64,000 bases of DNA from Brachionus rotundiformis (GCA_016802295.1 JAESIW010000166.1:230201-294200), one strand, 5' to 3'. Shown: positions 54,568 to 64,000, numbered from the stretch's first letter. Notes: a model not told the origin generated them from the letters alone. Made by a program: numbers and translations.

Positions 54568-54876
54568 AGCTTCTAATCTAGTGACAAATTTTTGATTTTA
54601 ATAGTTTAGTTTGAATAAAAGTTATATTTATTAAGAAGTTTATTTTAATTATTTAGTTAAATTCCACTTTTATTTAAATTAAAAAAAATAACTATAAAGA
54701 AAAAACTTTAAAATATGTATAAAAAAAAATATTTTCCTTATTTTGTGTAATAATGAAAAGAACATATGGCCTTATAAAAACTGTTGCTACAATATCCCTA
54801 TTATTTTATTTTAAAATAGTCACCAGAAAAAGCTTAACTAACTAAATTAGTTAAATTGCTCTGAACACCAAAGGGG

Positions 54877-54884
54877 TATAAATA
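54877..54884 (+). promoter_or_regulatory. TATA-like box of element copy 4
   Basis: TATAAATA in GGGGTATAAATAGGATG, about 95 bp upstream of the 5' ribozyme. The motif differs by one base from copies 1-3. Confidence 0.55.
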
Positions 54885-54977
54885 GGATGTTCTTTTGACA
54901 AAAAGTCATTTCATTTTTTAATTTTTTAAATTTCATTTTTTAATTTTTAAATTTTTGGAAAATGGAGTCAAAAAGCA

Positions 54978-55040
54978 GTCACCGTAACTCTGCCGATCCG
55001 CAGGTCCCAAGCCCTGATGAAAAAAGAGGAGGGTGGTGGC
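54978..55040 (+). ncRNA. twister ribozyme, 5' copy of element 4
   Basis: P1 is GTCACCG/TGGTGGC, where the A-to-G change keeps pairing as G-U. Cleavage T-A at 54985/54986, P2 CTCT/AGAG, hairpin CAGG-TCCCAAGC-CCTG, GAGGAGGG. Confidence 0.85.
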
Positions 55041-55397
55041 AGCCACATGCATCGTATGTGCATGTGGTCTTTCACGTAGTCTGCAGAAGAGCTGTATGGC
55101 GGGTACATAGGCCTACGGGTCTTTGTCCAAGTCTTGTCGTATGAGGGCGCCGCTGGCTTCGACCATCTCCCAGTATAGAATCCGAAAGGAGCGAGAATCT
55201 GCTGTACAGCTGACCCTCTGCAGACAGTACGTAACTTTGGAAGCCTTGAGTTAAGACTTTATCTCAATTGAGAGAGAGGTCGCTTGGTTTGTGGTTCCAA
55301 GCTAGTCTAAATAGTTGCCGAGTTCGCAGCCTTGTGCTCGGATGAGTGGCGCTGTTTATGATGAACGTCCCACTGGCTTCTTAGGGAAAGGTTGGCC

Positions 55398-55452
55398 GTC
55401 ATAACTCTGCCAAAGCCGGTCCCAAGCCCGGTTGAGAAAAGAGGAGGGTGAC
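55398..55452 (+). ncRNA. twister ribozyme, 3' copy of element 4
   Basis: P1 GTCA/TGAC, cleavage T-A at 55402/55403, P2 CTCT/AGAG, hairpin CCGG-TCCCAAGC-CCGG, GAGGAGGG. It is the same as in elements 1 and 3. Confidence 0.87.
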
Positions 55453-55684
55453 TAAAAAATGTTCAGGAATGACAGAAATTATCTTTTGGAACTTTTTTTT
55501 CATAATTCTAATTTTATATTTATTTATTGAATTTACATTTTAAAATTTTTAAAAAAAAACAATCTATAAATAATTGATGCGGCTATAAGAGCTTGCTTTT
55601 ACTAATACACTCTCTTGATATTACATTTTTTTATTAAATTAAAATCTTTTAATAAAACCCTTTATTCCGCTCTTAAAACAACTA

Positions 55685-56744
55685 TTATCTGCTTGATATT
55701 GCTCCTGGATAAGCCGGTGGCGGTGATCCGCTTCGTCTTAAACTAAAATAAGAATCAATGGAAATTTCAAAACTTGCATTTGCCAATTACTTGTTTATAT
55801 TATTATTCTCCAAATTATCTACACTCTGGTCATCTTCCTTATCCAACTCGGTTTTAGATGTGTTCTGCACAGCAGTCGAATATGAGGGAGGAGGCGGCGG
55901 AAATACTGAACCAGAAACCGATTGCTCTGTTCCATCTAAAATTATTTGAGCATAGGTTTCATTAAAATTTCGCCGCATAGCAGCTTGTCTATTCTTAATG
56001 CACGACTTATAAATGGTCAATACCACTATCATCATTATCATTAGTGTTAGAAAATTACTAATTCTGCTAGTCTCATACAAATCTTTATTACTTGAATATA
56101 TAATATAATTAAATAAAGATATTATTTTCAGTTTTAAGTACATACTAATATTCATACATGTCTCCAAAGTTATCTATATCCAGATAATACTCAAGCTAAA
56201 TTTATAATTATCTATTACCAGAACACTAAAAATTAGTAGAGAAATATTACCGAGCAGGAATTTTCCAGAATAAACTCATCATCAGCTCTATCATAACCTT
56301 CACATTTGACCTGGTAGCTGCCGAATGTGACCCTTTTGCCTAAATCGGCCTTGCAATCCCAGGCTATCTTACCATCCGGATGGCCCTTATTTATGCACTT
56401 GACAAAGTTGGGCGCGTACGAATGACACATGAGTGAATGGCTCAGGCATTTTAGCTTTTATAAATGTTGGATAAAAAGTGGTTCGATTTTTTTCTAATTT
56501 TGAAGTTACCTGTAAACTTGGTTTGTTGCGTTTGGAGTTGGTCAAATTGTCTTTGTATAAGCTAATTGACTTTATTTGACTAAGTTTTATTCGGTCGGTA
56601 GGCTGGTCGCTAGCCACTGCTATTAGGTAATCAATCAATGTTGGTTTATTAAATAATTGGTGCAAATTTACCAAAATGGATGTATTCGTGTAGAAATATA
56701 AGAGACAGGTAGTTTATTGTGATTATTTGGGACCAGTTGATCAT
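55685..56744 (-). CDS. SARAF: SARAF homologue (regulator of store-operated calcium entry)
   Basis: An ER single-pass membrane protein that binds STIM and slows store-operated calcium entry. Six exons by frame and GT-AG junctions: 56672-56744, 56510-56619, 56251-56454, 56146-56195, 55791-56090 and 55685-55742, giving 264 residues (339 in human). Introns are 48-55 bp, except 160 nt within 56090-56251 (two introns of 55 bp around a 50-nt exon). The first exon gives a signal-type N-terminus (NYLSLIFLHEYIHF). The lumenal domain follows: RIKLSQIKSISLYKDN, LKCLSHSLMCHSYAPNFVKC, IAWDCKADL and VKCEGYDRADDEFILENSCS. The latter match the Cys pattern of human SARAF. A membrane helix (FLTLMIMMIVVLTIY) and a Pro-rich cytosolic tail (VFPPPPPSYS, SPPPAYPG) end it. 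Exons 1 and 6 are the least certain. Confidence 0.86.
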
Positions 56745-57389
56745 GACTTTTTTTTATACCATTCAATTCTAAACTATTAATTTATTAAGGCTAGATTTTG
56801 TTTTAAGTTTTAATGAAATTTAACAAATAATTATGAAAATATTTTATTATAATATTTTGAGAATTTTATTAAATACTGTGAATTATGCCTTAAATTAAAA
56901 AATGCAAAATAATCATATTTTTTTAGCTATTTTTTTTTTGTTAATTTTGCGTCATTATTAAATATAAATTAATTGTTGTGATTAAAATAGAAGTTTTAAT
57001 AATAGATAGAAAATTATTTAAGACCTAAATGACAAGGGAATTGAATTTTTGTTTACATTCTAAAAATTGAATAAACTAGTTTTACTCATAAATAATATTT
57101 TGGTTAGTTTGACAAAAAAACTTAATTATAATTAGATAGTGATCAAAAAATTTTAAGTTTTTAATTAGAATTTAACAATCAAAGTTATAAATAATCGAAT
57201 GAACTTAAAATATTCTAATTAGAATTTTTCAAATAAATTTTATAAAGCATAATCAATTTTTAAAATATTTCAAGCAAACAAATTCCTATTAGATAATGTC
57301 AAATTTGTGTCAATTATCAATATGCTTTGAATTTTATTATAAAATTAAAAGAAACCCAAAAAGAAAATGTTTTAATTTATTTTTTTTGT

Positions 57390-57540
57390 TATAAAGTTAA
57401 TCAACAGGTTAGTTTTGGAATCTGAATGGAAACAGTTTTTTCAATTTTTCTATTTGAATTTGATATTAGTTCGTTACTGTTCCTTAAACCATAATTCATA
57501 GTTCGTAAGCCATAACTGTTATTTTTCGATTAAGTAAAAA
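57390..57540 (-). mobile_element. LINE 3' scrap
   Basis: GTTAATCAACAGGTTAG resembles the 3' UTR end of the LINE at 53865-54567. GTTCCTTAAACCATAATTC resembles the region of its YNLRNS codons. It is strongly decayed. Confidence 0.5.
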
Positions 57541-57954
57541 AATATTTAAGATAAGAATGATCCACCCTTTTCAAATATTCTATGTAAAAATAAATAAATG
57601 AGTAAGACTTCTAAAAATGTATATATTAATTTCATTATAACTTTTTAATTTAATTTAACAGTTTTAAAATTGATATATTTATAAATTTCTATATTTGATA
57701 AATAGTTTAATATTTCAAAATCAATAATAAAAATGTGGTAACATAAAAGTGTTAAAAATTGAGCTGTTAGTAAAAGGGTGAGTATTTGAAGAAAACAGCA
57801 TCAAAGAATAGCTTAAAACACCAGCTAGAAAAAAGGAGAAAACGACTACAAAATGAATAAGTATGGATGCGGGAAGCGAAATAATTAATTTTTTTTAGGT
57901 TGCGAAGATAGAACTATCAAAACGAGGCTAATTGTCATTACCAAATCTATGAAC

Positions 57955-58575
57955 TTTAATTTTGGTCACTTAAAAAGCACTAAATTCTGAGAACTTTGAC
58001 ATTTAAAGTGCAGGAAAACTCTCAAAATTGACAGAGAAATTTAACTTTGAAATTTAAAATTCTTAAATAATTTTAAATGAATGGTCACCTTCAGGACCTC
58101 ATTTCTCTATGATCTTTTGGCCTACCGAGGTCCTCGAGTACTCAAAAGCAAGCTCAGTAGATGCTCTATAACACACTACTTGTAGTTGTGGTAATTATTT
58201 AATACTAGAAGCACTAGAATTTTGAATGTCTGTAAGTAATGAATGAATAAAAAATTTTTTTTCCGTAACTGCTTCTTTAAATTATCTTTTATTTGATTTA
58301 CTGCCTTTATTTAGTGGTATTTTATTTACAATTTAAAAACTGACCGAATTTTCCCTGTGTTTCTAGTGTTAGGAACATAAATTTCGGTGTAAAATACGCG
58401 TTTTTTGGATTTTTCAAAATTGAATTGTGACCTCAATCCTTAAAATATCAAGACAAAATTTAGTCACTTATAAGGCTCTAAATTCTCTTGGCTTCAGCTT
58501 TTGAAGTGAAGAAAACTCTAAAAATTGACAGAGTAATTTAACTTCGTAAATTTAAATCTTAAAATTGATCGGTCA
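57955..58575. repeat. dispersed repeat R3, copy 2, with internal duplication
   Basis: Two direct copies of a segment of about 125 bp (57955-58085 and 58445-58575) share GTCACTTA, GAAAACTCT(C/A)AAAATTGACAG and GGTCACTT. Between them are sequences inverted relative to 42470-42720 and a scrap matching 5985-6095 (58255-58365, LINE). Non-coding. Confidence 0.6.
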
Positions 58576-58819
58576 CTTCTATGATTTATTCTATGATTTA
58601 GCTGAATCACTTTACTTTGACCCATTTGTACCAACTATTGATAAAATATCATTTATAGATATAATAAACAAAAAAAATTTAAATTTTGGGAAATGATTTT
58701 ATTTTAATTTTAGCAAACAAAATTGTTTGTTTTTATACTCAAAATAAATAAGAAATAAAGCAAAAAAAAAAATAGATAAAATATATATATATATTTAAAT
58801 ATTAAAATTCAATTTTATT

Positions 58820-60138
58820 TTAATCAAATAAACCATAAAAATCATTGGCAAATTCTAAAAAGTCCGAGTCGTCCATATCAGACAAAACATTGTCTCTCAC
58901 CATCATCCATAGGAACAGATCATCGCGGTCATAGCTGGTGTCGGAATCACTGTTTGTGTCATCGTCATAGTCAAAGTCAATATTGACCAAGTTGGAGTAG
59001 AGTTCCGAGTCGCCGAAACGGTTGAAGCGTCGGCGTCGAGTCGGATCAGGCAGCTCGGCTATACTGCCGTCCTTGTTCCGATGCAGGTAGAAGCACTTGC
59101 TACCAAAGGGACATGTGCCGTCACCGCGCTTGTAATATTTACACTCTGTCTTGCCCAAATTGCTCTTGTAATCACTTATTATCTTGGTTTTTTCCTCATC
59201 GTTATCGAACCAGTATTTGCTAGGCGTAACGTAGTCTGATTTAACCCTGCATTCCGGACAGGCCTTGACTATTTTGTTCTCATATGACTTGGACGATCGC
59301 CATTGACGGATGCACTGCAAGCAAAAACAGTGACTGCAGTTCTCCAGTATGCCGAAGCGTCTGTCGTTTAATTTCTCTTTTTGCCACACAATCTCCATGC
59401 ATATACCGCACTGTTTTTCATTGCTTCGCTGAATGGCGAACGCCTCCTCCATATCCAGCTCCACTTGTCTCACACACTCTTGTCGGTGTTGTTCGCGCTG
59501 TTCGCTATCGAACGGATGCAGACAAGCCAAATTGCACACATCGCACACATTTCCATGTATGTACTGACAGGATGAGGCAAACGGGCATTCGAGATTGTTC
59601 TCGAAATAGGGACAAAGGGCATTGGTTGCAGGTGTTGTTTGCTGCAGTTTTAGATACTCGATGTATATGGGCTCGAACATGGTCAGGTCCATTTCGTTTA
59701 GATTCTGTTCGAGGTTGAGCGGCTTGCCAGTGAGGGCCTCGTAGTAGCTGGCCGGTGTGGGAGCCGGCTCGGCGCTTTCATCATCGACTAGTTTCTCCTC
59801 GACTAGCTTCAAATTTTTGACTCGTTTGACCAGACTTGGCTCGCTTTGAGCCGGACTGGTGTGCTGGTAGAAGCAGTCATCGCCGAACAGACACTTACCG
59901 GCGAGAAAATATTTGCATACGGAGCTGTTTTTGGGGTTGGTGCTGGTAGTGGGTGCGACAGTGTGCGAATAGAAGCAATTGGAACCGTAGCGACAAGCAC
60001 CACGGAGAAAAAACCTTGACACAAGTGGTTAGAGAGCGTAGCTCGTTAATGTCATCACTAAATTTACTTGCATACTTGCTGACAGTCTACATTGGCTGGC
60101 TCTGGATCGACTGCGCTGCTCGGACCATTGCAAGACAT
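58820..60138 (-). CDS. MKRN: Makorin RING-finger E3 ubiquitin ligase
   Basis: An RNA-binding E3 ubiquitin ligase of the Makorin family. Exon 1 is 60068-60138 and exon 2 58820-60014, with a 53-bp GT-AG intron that splits the first zinc finger (VCK|FFLRGACRYGSNCFYSH). Total is 421 residues. Domains in order: two CCCH fingers at the N-terminus (second one VCKYFLAGKCLFGDDCFYQH), a third CCCH (LCPYFENNLECPFASSCQYIH), the Makorin-specific Cys-His motif (CDVCNLACLHPFD), a RING (about 224-275, CGICMEIV, CSHCFCLQCIRQW, CPECRVKSD), and a last CCCH (CKYYKRGDGTCPFGSKCFYLH, counted here in two parts CKYYKRGDGTC and PFGSKCFYLH). An acidic tail follows. This order is diagnostic of Makorins. The start ATG at 60138 is needed to complete finger 1. 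Confidence 0.94.
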
Positions 60139-61439
60139 TATTCTAAATAGATTAGATATTAAATAATTTATTTAGGCTAAAGTATATTGAAATATATTTT
60201 ATTATTTTTTTTTTTTTGTTGGGAGAAAAATGAATAGTATTTATTGAATCTAATGCCAAAGCAATATAATATAAACATTTTATTAGAGTTTGTTAATATT
60301 AAAATTCAAAATTGACAAGTCTTTTTATAATGCTTATTTCTAGTGTACATCTTACAGATAAGTGAAGCTAATTATTTTTATTAAAATATTTCTCATTTTT
60401 GAGACAAGAATTTTTTAAATAGAAATTTCAAAATATCTATTTGATTTGGACTGTTTCAAATGTATAAATATAATTTTTGTCCTGGTGTATCATTGTATTG
60501 GGGATTTGTAGACAATTGTAGACATAAATTGTTTGTGAGTAAAAAGGTTTATTCTAAAAATAGATAGAAAGAAGTGGCGCCACGTTCTTGTGAGCCGCTA
60601 AATTAGAAGACCAAGAATATATTGTATATAAAACGATTGTATATAATGTATGACCCAAAATGTTCACTTCGAATGCTTTATAAAGTAATTGAAGTGATAT
60701 GAGACTAATAAATACATGTATATAGACTGTTAATATCAGTAGGAGTAGACGTGGTGCAGTACTAATCAACCAATTGCGCTATCTTACATTTCCCTTTTCA
60801 CGCCATGTGGAGCAAAGAGTCATTTTTTTTGATCAAACCATTACACCATTGACTGGACCATCAATATTATTAATAAATCATTTTTCAGTTGTGAGAATTT
60901 TTTTCATAATTTATTTAAATAAAAATTTAATAATCAGAAAAAATATCAATCGTTTCGATGAGTTACTCCTTTCTCTGCTTTCTCAAATGTGTCTATATCT
61001 TTCTTCATGTATGGATTCCACATTAAGACAGCGTAATATTTGCGTGCATTGTTTAACAATGGGTATACCATGGTTATTGAATCCATTTAAAACTTGACCT
61101 AGTACGTAATGTGAATATTCAGATTAATTTTATTGCAGTTTTCTTTAAAATAGTACAGTTTAGTTAAAATTAGTTGAATTTCTGTTATTTGTTTGAATTT
61201 AATCAAGCAAATTTAAAAGACATGAAACATGATCTTCTTGATTACAACGCAAACCCAGACGGTTCCTTCATTCCATTCGATAAACTACAGCAATACATAT
61301 ACTAATACCTCAGAATATTCTCACATGGGACTGAAAGGAAGTTCTAAACACCATTCTGAACTGTAACAGCACAGTGTTCAAAAAACAAACAAAAATTGGT
61401 GGTCAAGTTTGAAATATTTTATTTTAATTCGAAGTAATT

Positions 61440-61626
61440 TTCCGCAAGGGACTTTTATTAAATTTCATTGCATTTTTAGAAATTACAATCCTTTTTTTCA
61501 AAAGTTTGAAAATACAGCTCTGAAATGTTAAAAGAATAAAAAATCAGCGATGAAATTTAATTGCGCATCTAAAAATGTTTGAGCAAGACTGAGCGCCTGA
61601 AATTTGATCAAAAATTTTACTATGCT
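61440..61626. repeat. MITE family E, copy 2 (left end decayed)
   Basis: The right half matches the element at 62545-62781 over about 90 bp (GCGCATCTAAAAATGTTTGA, GACTGAGCGCCTGAAATTTG). The left half is inverted internal sequence (TTCATTGCATTTTTAGAAAT), so the arrangement differs from the intact copy. The left terminus is missing. Confidence 0.6.
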
Positions 61627-62544
61627 CATTTTTGTTCTGCTTGTTTTTGAAATTCACAATACCTGACTTGTGAAATTGCTGCCATTATTTAAATTATTTC
61701 TTTTAAAAAATTTATCAAGCTCTGATTAATTTCTTTAATCTTGATATTGAATAATTATTCGATTTAGATGAATTATTTCCCTCCCCAATTCATCAAAGAT
61801 AAAAAAATTAAAAATATTTACACAAGAGATTAAATTGGGTAAAAATAAGAAAGAATTAGATGAGAGTTAAACAAAAAATATAATCCAGTTCCTAGATAAT
61901 AATTGAAGATCTCATACTTTCATTTAATTTAATCAATTTAATTCTTTTTATTTGAAGATGCATAATTGGGCTTATATATAAGTATTTCAGCACTTAGCCA
62001 GATACCAAGCTGAACAAAATATATCTTGTTTCATCTGGTTTTGATCAAAGTTTTAGAATTTAGAATTTTAAATAGCATTTCTTTTTCTATTAAACTAATA
62101 AAAGAATAAATTTTTATAAACAATTACTTAGAAAGCCACTAATCAAATACTAAACTAATTGCAATTGATATTCGTTCAATAATAAACAATTTTGCAACAT
62201 TTTTATTTTGTTATTATTTAGTGAATATATAATTTTTACTTTAATTAATAATTGATAATTCTTTTAAGTTTAATTTTTATTTTTTATAAATAATCTATTT
62301 AAAGTGTTGTAGTTCTCTCAATAACTACAGCCCCAACTCCAGTCAATTGATGATCTTCTGTGGGAACAAGTCATAGTATTTAAAACTGTGTAAAATAATA
62401 TTTTGTATATTTTCTTTATTATTTGTTGGGCTAGAAGTGGCTATTTATTAACCTCTTTAATTTTGTAATATTAGATTAGATCTAAAGCAAGTCCGATATT
62501 AAATAAATAGATTTGAATTAAATTTTAAGAAGCTCGATAATCCA

Positions 62545-62781
62545 GAGCAAAGTAAAATTTTTAATCAAATTTCAAGCGCTCAATCTTGCTCAAACATTTT
62601 TAGATGCGCAATTAAATTTCATCGCTGATCTTTTATTCTTTTAACATTTCAGAGCTTTATTTTCAAACTTTTGAAAAAAAAGGATTGTAATTTCTAAAAA
62701 TGCAATGAAATTTAATTGCGCATCTAAAAATGTTTGAGCAAGACTGAGCGCCTGAAATTTGATCAAAAATTTTACTTTGCT
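62545..62781. mobile_element. MITE family E, intact copy with 8-bp target duplication
   Basis: 237 bp with inverted ends of about 75 bp, beginning AGCAAAGTAAAATTTTTAAT and ending with its complement ATTTTACTTTGCT. It is flanked by TAATCCAG at 62537-62544 and 62782-62789. An 8-bp target duplication is typical of hAT-type transposons. No coding capacity. Confidence 0.82.
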
Positions 62782-63396
62782 TAATCCAGAGCAATGATTG
62801 AAGATTTGTCAATTATATTTTTATGGACAGAAATATTTTAAAAACATGGCAAACTGACTCAATAATTTGCTGTTTTTAAATGGTTATTCTCATCATGACA
62901 CGTTGAAATTTATGTTCAAATTTACCATTAAGCCTGAGTCTGAATAAAAAATCATACAAACGCAGATTCATGTCTAAAAAGTGCAAAGATCTGTCTAACA
63001 TTGAAAGTATCTGTAACAAGCAAATAAATTATCCAAGCTATTTGATTATCTTGAAAAGATAATATAAATTAGTCTATAAGAGATGCAAAATAAAAATAAT
63101 AAAAAACAAATTCCCTATAATCTATCACTTAGCTCAATTAATAAAATTCAAGCTTCATTTTTAAAATCTTGATTCAATAGATTAATTTTAGCAAAGTAGT
63201 TTTATTATTTGCATGTGTTAACAGTCATTTATTTTAATAAAATAAATTGTCTAGCATTTACTTGTAATAAATAACTCTAAACTTTAGAAAAAAAAAAACA
63301 ATATTTTAAAAAACTAATTTATTTAAAAAATACTATTATTTATTATCAATGATTAGAAATGAAGAGCACACTTTTTGACTATTTTTTGACAACAAT

Positions 63397-64000
63397 CTAC
63401 TTCCTCTTGAGAACTATTTCCTTAAGCTTTTTGGCATCTTTGTTCTCTTTGTCCAACTCGAGAGCTTTGTCAGCACACTTAGAAGCCTCTTGAACACGGT
63501 CCAAACTAAGCAAAAATGATCCTTTATTAATGTAATGTCCCACCTCGTTTGATTTCAATTCAATGGCTAGGTCGATTTTTTTGATCGCCTCCTCGAACTT
63601 CTGATTGTCTGCATCCTCTAAAGCCAACTGGTTCAAAATCACAGACTTGATTGCTCTAGCGTTTGAATTCGACTGGTCCAGGGACAAGGCCTTGTCGGCC
63701 GAGTCTAAAGCCTCCTTGTATCGATTAAGCTTGTTCAAAATAGATGCCTTGTTACAGTGAAACACTATTTCATCGGGTCTCAGCTCGATGGCTCGAGATA
63801 TTTTCTCGAGCGCCTCGTTATCGAGGCCTCTTTGAACATCCAGTGTAAACTGATTGTTCAAATTGACCGAGAGGATTTCGATCGAGGTCTTGTTGTGTGG
63901 CTCGAGCTTGAGCGCTTTGTTCACTGACTCAATAGCTTCGTTGTATTTGTTCAATTTGGAGAAGAAAATTGCCTGGTTGTTGAACAGACCTGGATTGGAT
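63397..64000 (-). CDS. tetratricopeptide-repeat protein (5' part beyond window)
   Basis: The reading frame is open from 64000 to the stop at 63397, about 200 residues, and continues past the right edge. At least four TPR-like units of 34 residues are visible: KLNKYNEAIESVNKALKLEP, a unit ending KISRAIELRPDE, NKLNRYKEALDSADKALSLD and SLDRVQEASKCADKALELDK. The C-terminus KLKEIVLKRK ends the protein. TPR arrays serve as protein-binding scaffolds. The partner is not identifiable from this part. A shorter ORF beginning at 63954 is not a true start, since TPR sequence continues upstream. The subfamily is unknown. Confidence 0.8.
   Translation of the reverse strand, partial: SNPGLFNNQAIFFSKLNKYNEAIESVNKALKLEPHNKTSIEILSVNLNNQFTLDVQRGLDNEALEKISRAIELRPDEIVFHCNKASILNKLNRYKEALDSADKALSLDQSNSNARAIKSVILNQLALEDADNQKFEEAIKKIDLAIELKSNEVGHYINKGSFLLSLDRVQEASKCADKALELDKENKDAKKLKEIVLKRK

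Larger units (their letters stand above)
50140..55452. repeat. large imperfect palindrome with tRNA and element arms
   Basis: The left arm (about 50140-51190) carries element copy 3, tRNA-Gly (+) and tRNA-Ile (-). The right arm carries tRNA-Ile (+), tRNA-Gly (-) and element copy 4 in mirror order (about 53050-53770 and 54670-55452). Non-genic flanks also match, for example CTATAAGGCGATCTATTTGT at 50920-50939 against its reverse complement at 53682-53700. The right arm has been split by a DNA transposon (53187-53564) and a LINE (about 53865-54567). The centre (about 51190-53050) holds a leucine-rich-repeat gene. Confidence 0.85.
54690..55453 (+). mobile_element. twister retrozyme-like element, copy 4
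   Basis: Plus-strand copy with ribozymes at 54978-55040 (5') and 55398-55452 (3'). The predicted unit is 417 nt (54986-55402). A GA-containing insertion (ATCTCAATTGAGAGAGAG, about 55261-55278) is at the same place as the CT insertion in copy 3. The leader matches copy 3 (AGTCACCAGAAAAAGC at 54819). The 3' end is sharp after GAGGAGGGTGAC. Confidence 0.8.
56745..58819. other. intergenic, AT-rich with R3 and LINE debris
   Basis: No gene was found. A LINE 3' fragment lies at about 57390-57540 (minus strand, GTTAATCAACAGGTTAG and GTTCCTTAAACCATAATTC). Repeat R3 copy 2 is at 57955-58575 with another LINE scrap inside (58255-58365). The rest is AT-rich. Confidence 0.55.
60139..63396. other. intergenic, AT-rich with MITE copies
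   Basis: No gene is supported. It contains two copies of MITE E (61440-61626 and 62545-62781) and a lone terminus of foldback family B (about 61650-61670). The ORF at 60774-61097 has no recognisable domain. The stretch at about 61225-61300 reads as a short open peptide but stops at once. The rest is AT-rich. Confidence 0.5.

Noticed and set aside
50140..55452. Reading the whole palindrome as one large transposon with 1-kb inverted ends.
   Set aside because: No flanking target duplication was seen and no transposase is inside. The arms contain smaller elements with their own boundaries, so an inverted duplication explains it better.
60774..61097. ORF of 107 codons between Makorin and the MITE copies.
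   Set aside because: It has low-complexity hydrophobic composition, no domain, no codon bias and no supporting neighbours.

Overview
The window is nuclear DNA from an AT-rich animal with a compact genome. Its genes are metazoan orthologues: CHD1, a TNFAIP8-type protein, ARL13, ZNF423/ZNF521, PRKRIP1, DNAJC2, RPL10, SNX29, MCM7, SUZ12, SARAF and Makorin. Spliceosomal introns can be placed to the base, and most are 53-60 bp, with a few long exceptions. Many genes are single-exon. Bacterial-looking genes (a secreted cyanophycinase, an extended-SDR epimerase) sit among them. This fits a monogonont rotifer such as Brachionus, but that is inference from composition and gene content and I could not test it.

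Layout. 1-12.3 kb: the 5' part of CHD1 on the minus strand (with a >2.2 kb intron running off the left edge), LINE debris, a TNFAIP8-like gene and an ARL13-type GTPase. 12.3-21.4 kb: a long regulatory-looking region with GA tracts leading to a 20-finger ZNF423/521 gene. 21.4-28.4 kb: an inverted pair of repeat elements enclosing PRKRIP1, the epimerase and a tRNA-Ile. 29-38.8 kb: DNAJC2 and RPL10 on the minus strand, divergent from SNX29, then a cyanophycinase-like gene. 41.5-49.5 kb: a SOUL haem-binding gene, MCM7, two tRNA-Phe genes and SUZ12. 50.1-55.5 kb: a large imperfect palindrome carrying repeat elements, four tRNA genes and a leucine-rich-repeat gene in its centre. 55.7-64 kb: SARAF, Makorin, a repeat-rich gap and a TPR gene cut by the right edge.

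The most striking element is a GC-rich repeat present four times (23.4-24.2, 27.6-28.4, 50.1-50.8 and 54.7-55.5 kb). Each copy carries two direct copies of a twister-type self-cleaving ribozyme, 406-431 nt apart, with a conserved TATA-like box upstream. Stems are kept by compensatory and G-U changes. Joining the two cleaved ends of the unit would rebuild a twister with a 7-bp P1 stem. This is the architecture of a retrozyme (a non-autonomous, circular-RNA retroelement), but with twister in place of hammerhead.

A second unusual item is SUZ12. Its first exon encodes a Pipsqueak-type helix-turn-helix that splices in frame into an otherwise normal SUZ12, so a PRC2 core subunit seems to carry its own DNA-binding domain. 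GA tracts of the kind bound by Pipsqueak in Drosophila lie upstream of the ZNF423/521 gene in the same window. Three of the chromatin factors here (CHD1, SUZ12, ZNF423/521 with an N-terminal NuRD-binding motif) act on nucleosomes, but nothing shows that they are co-regulated.
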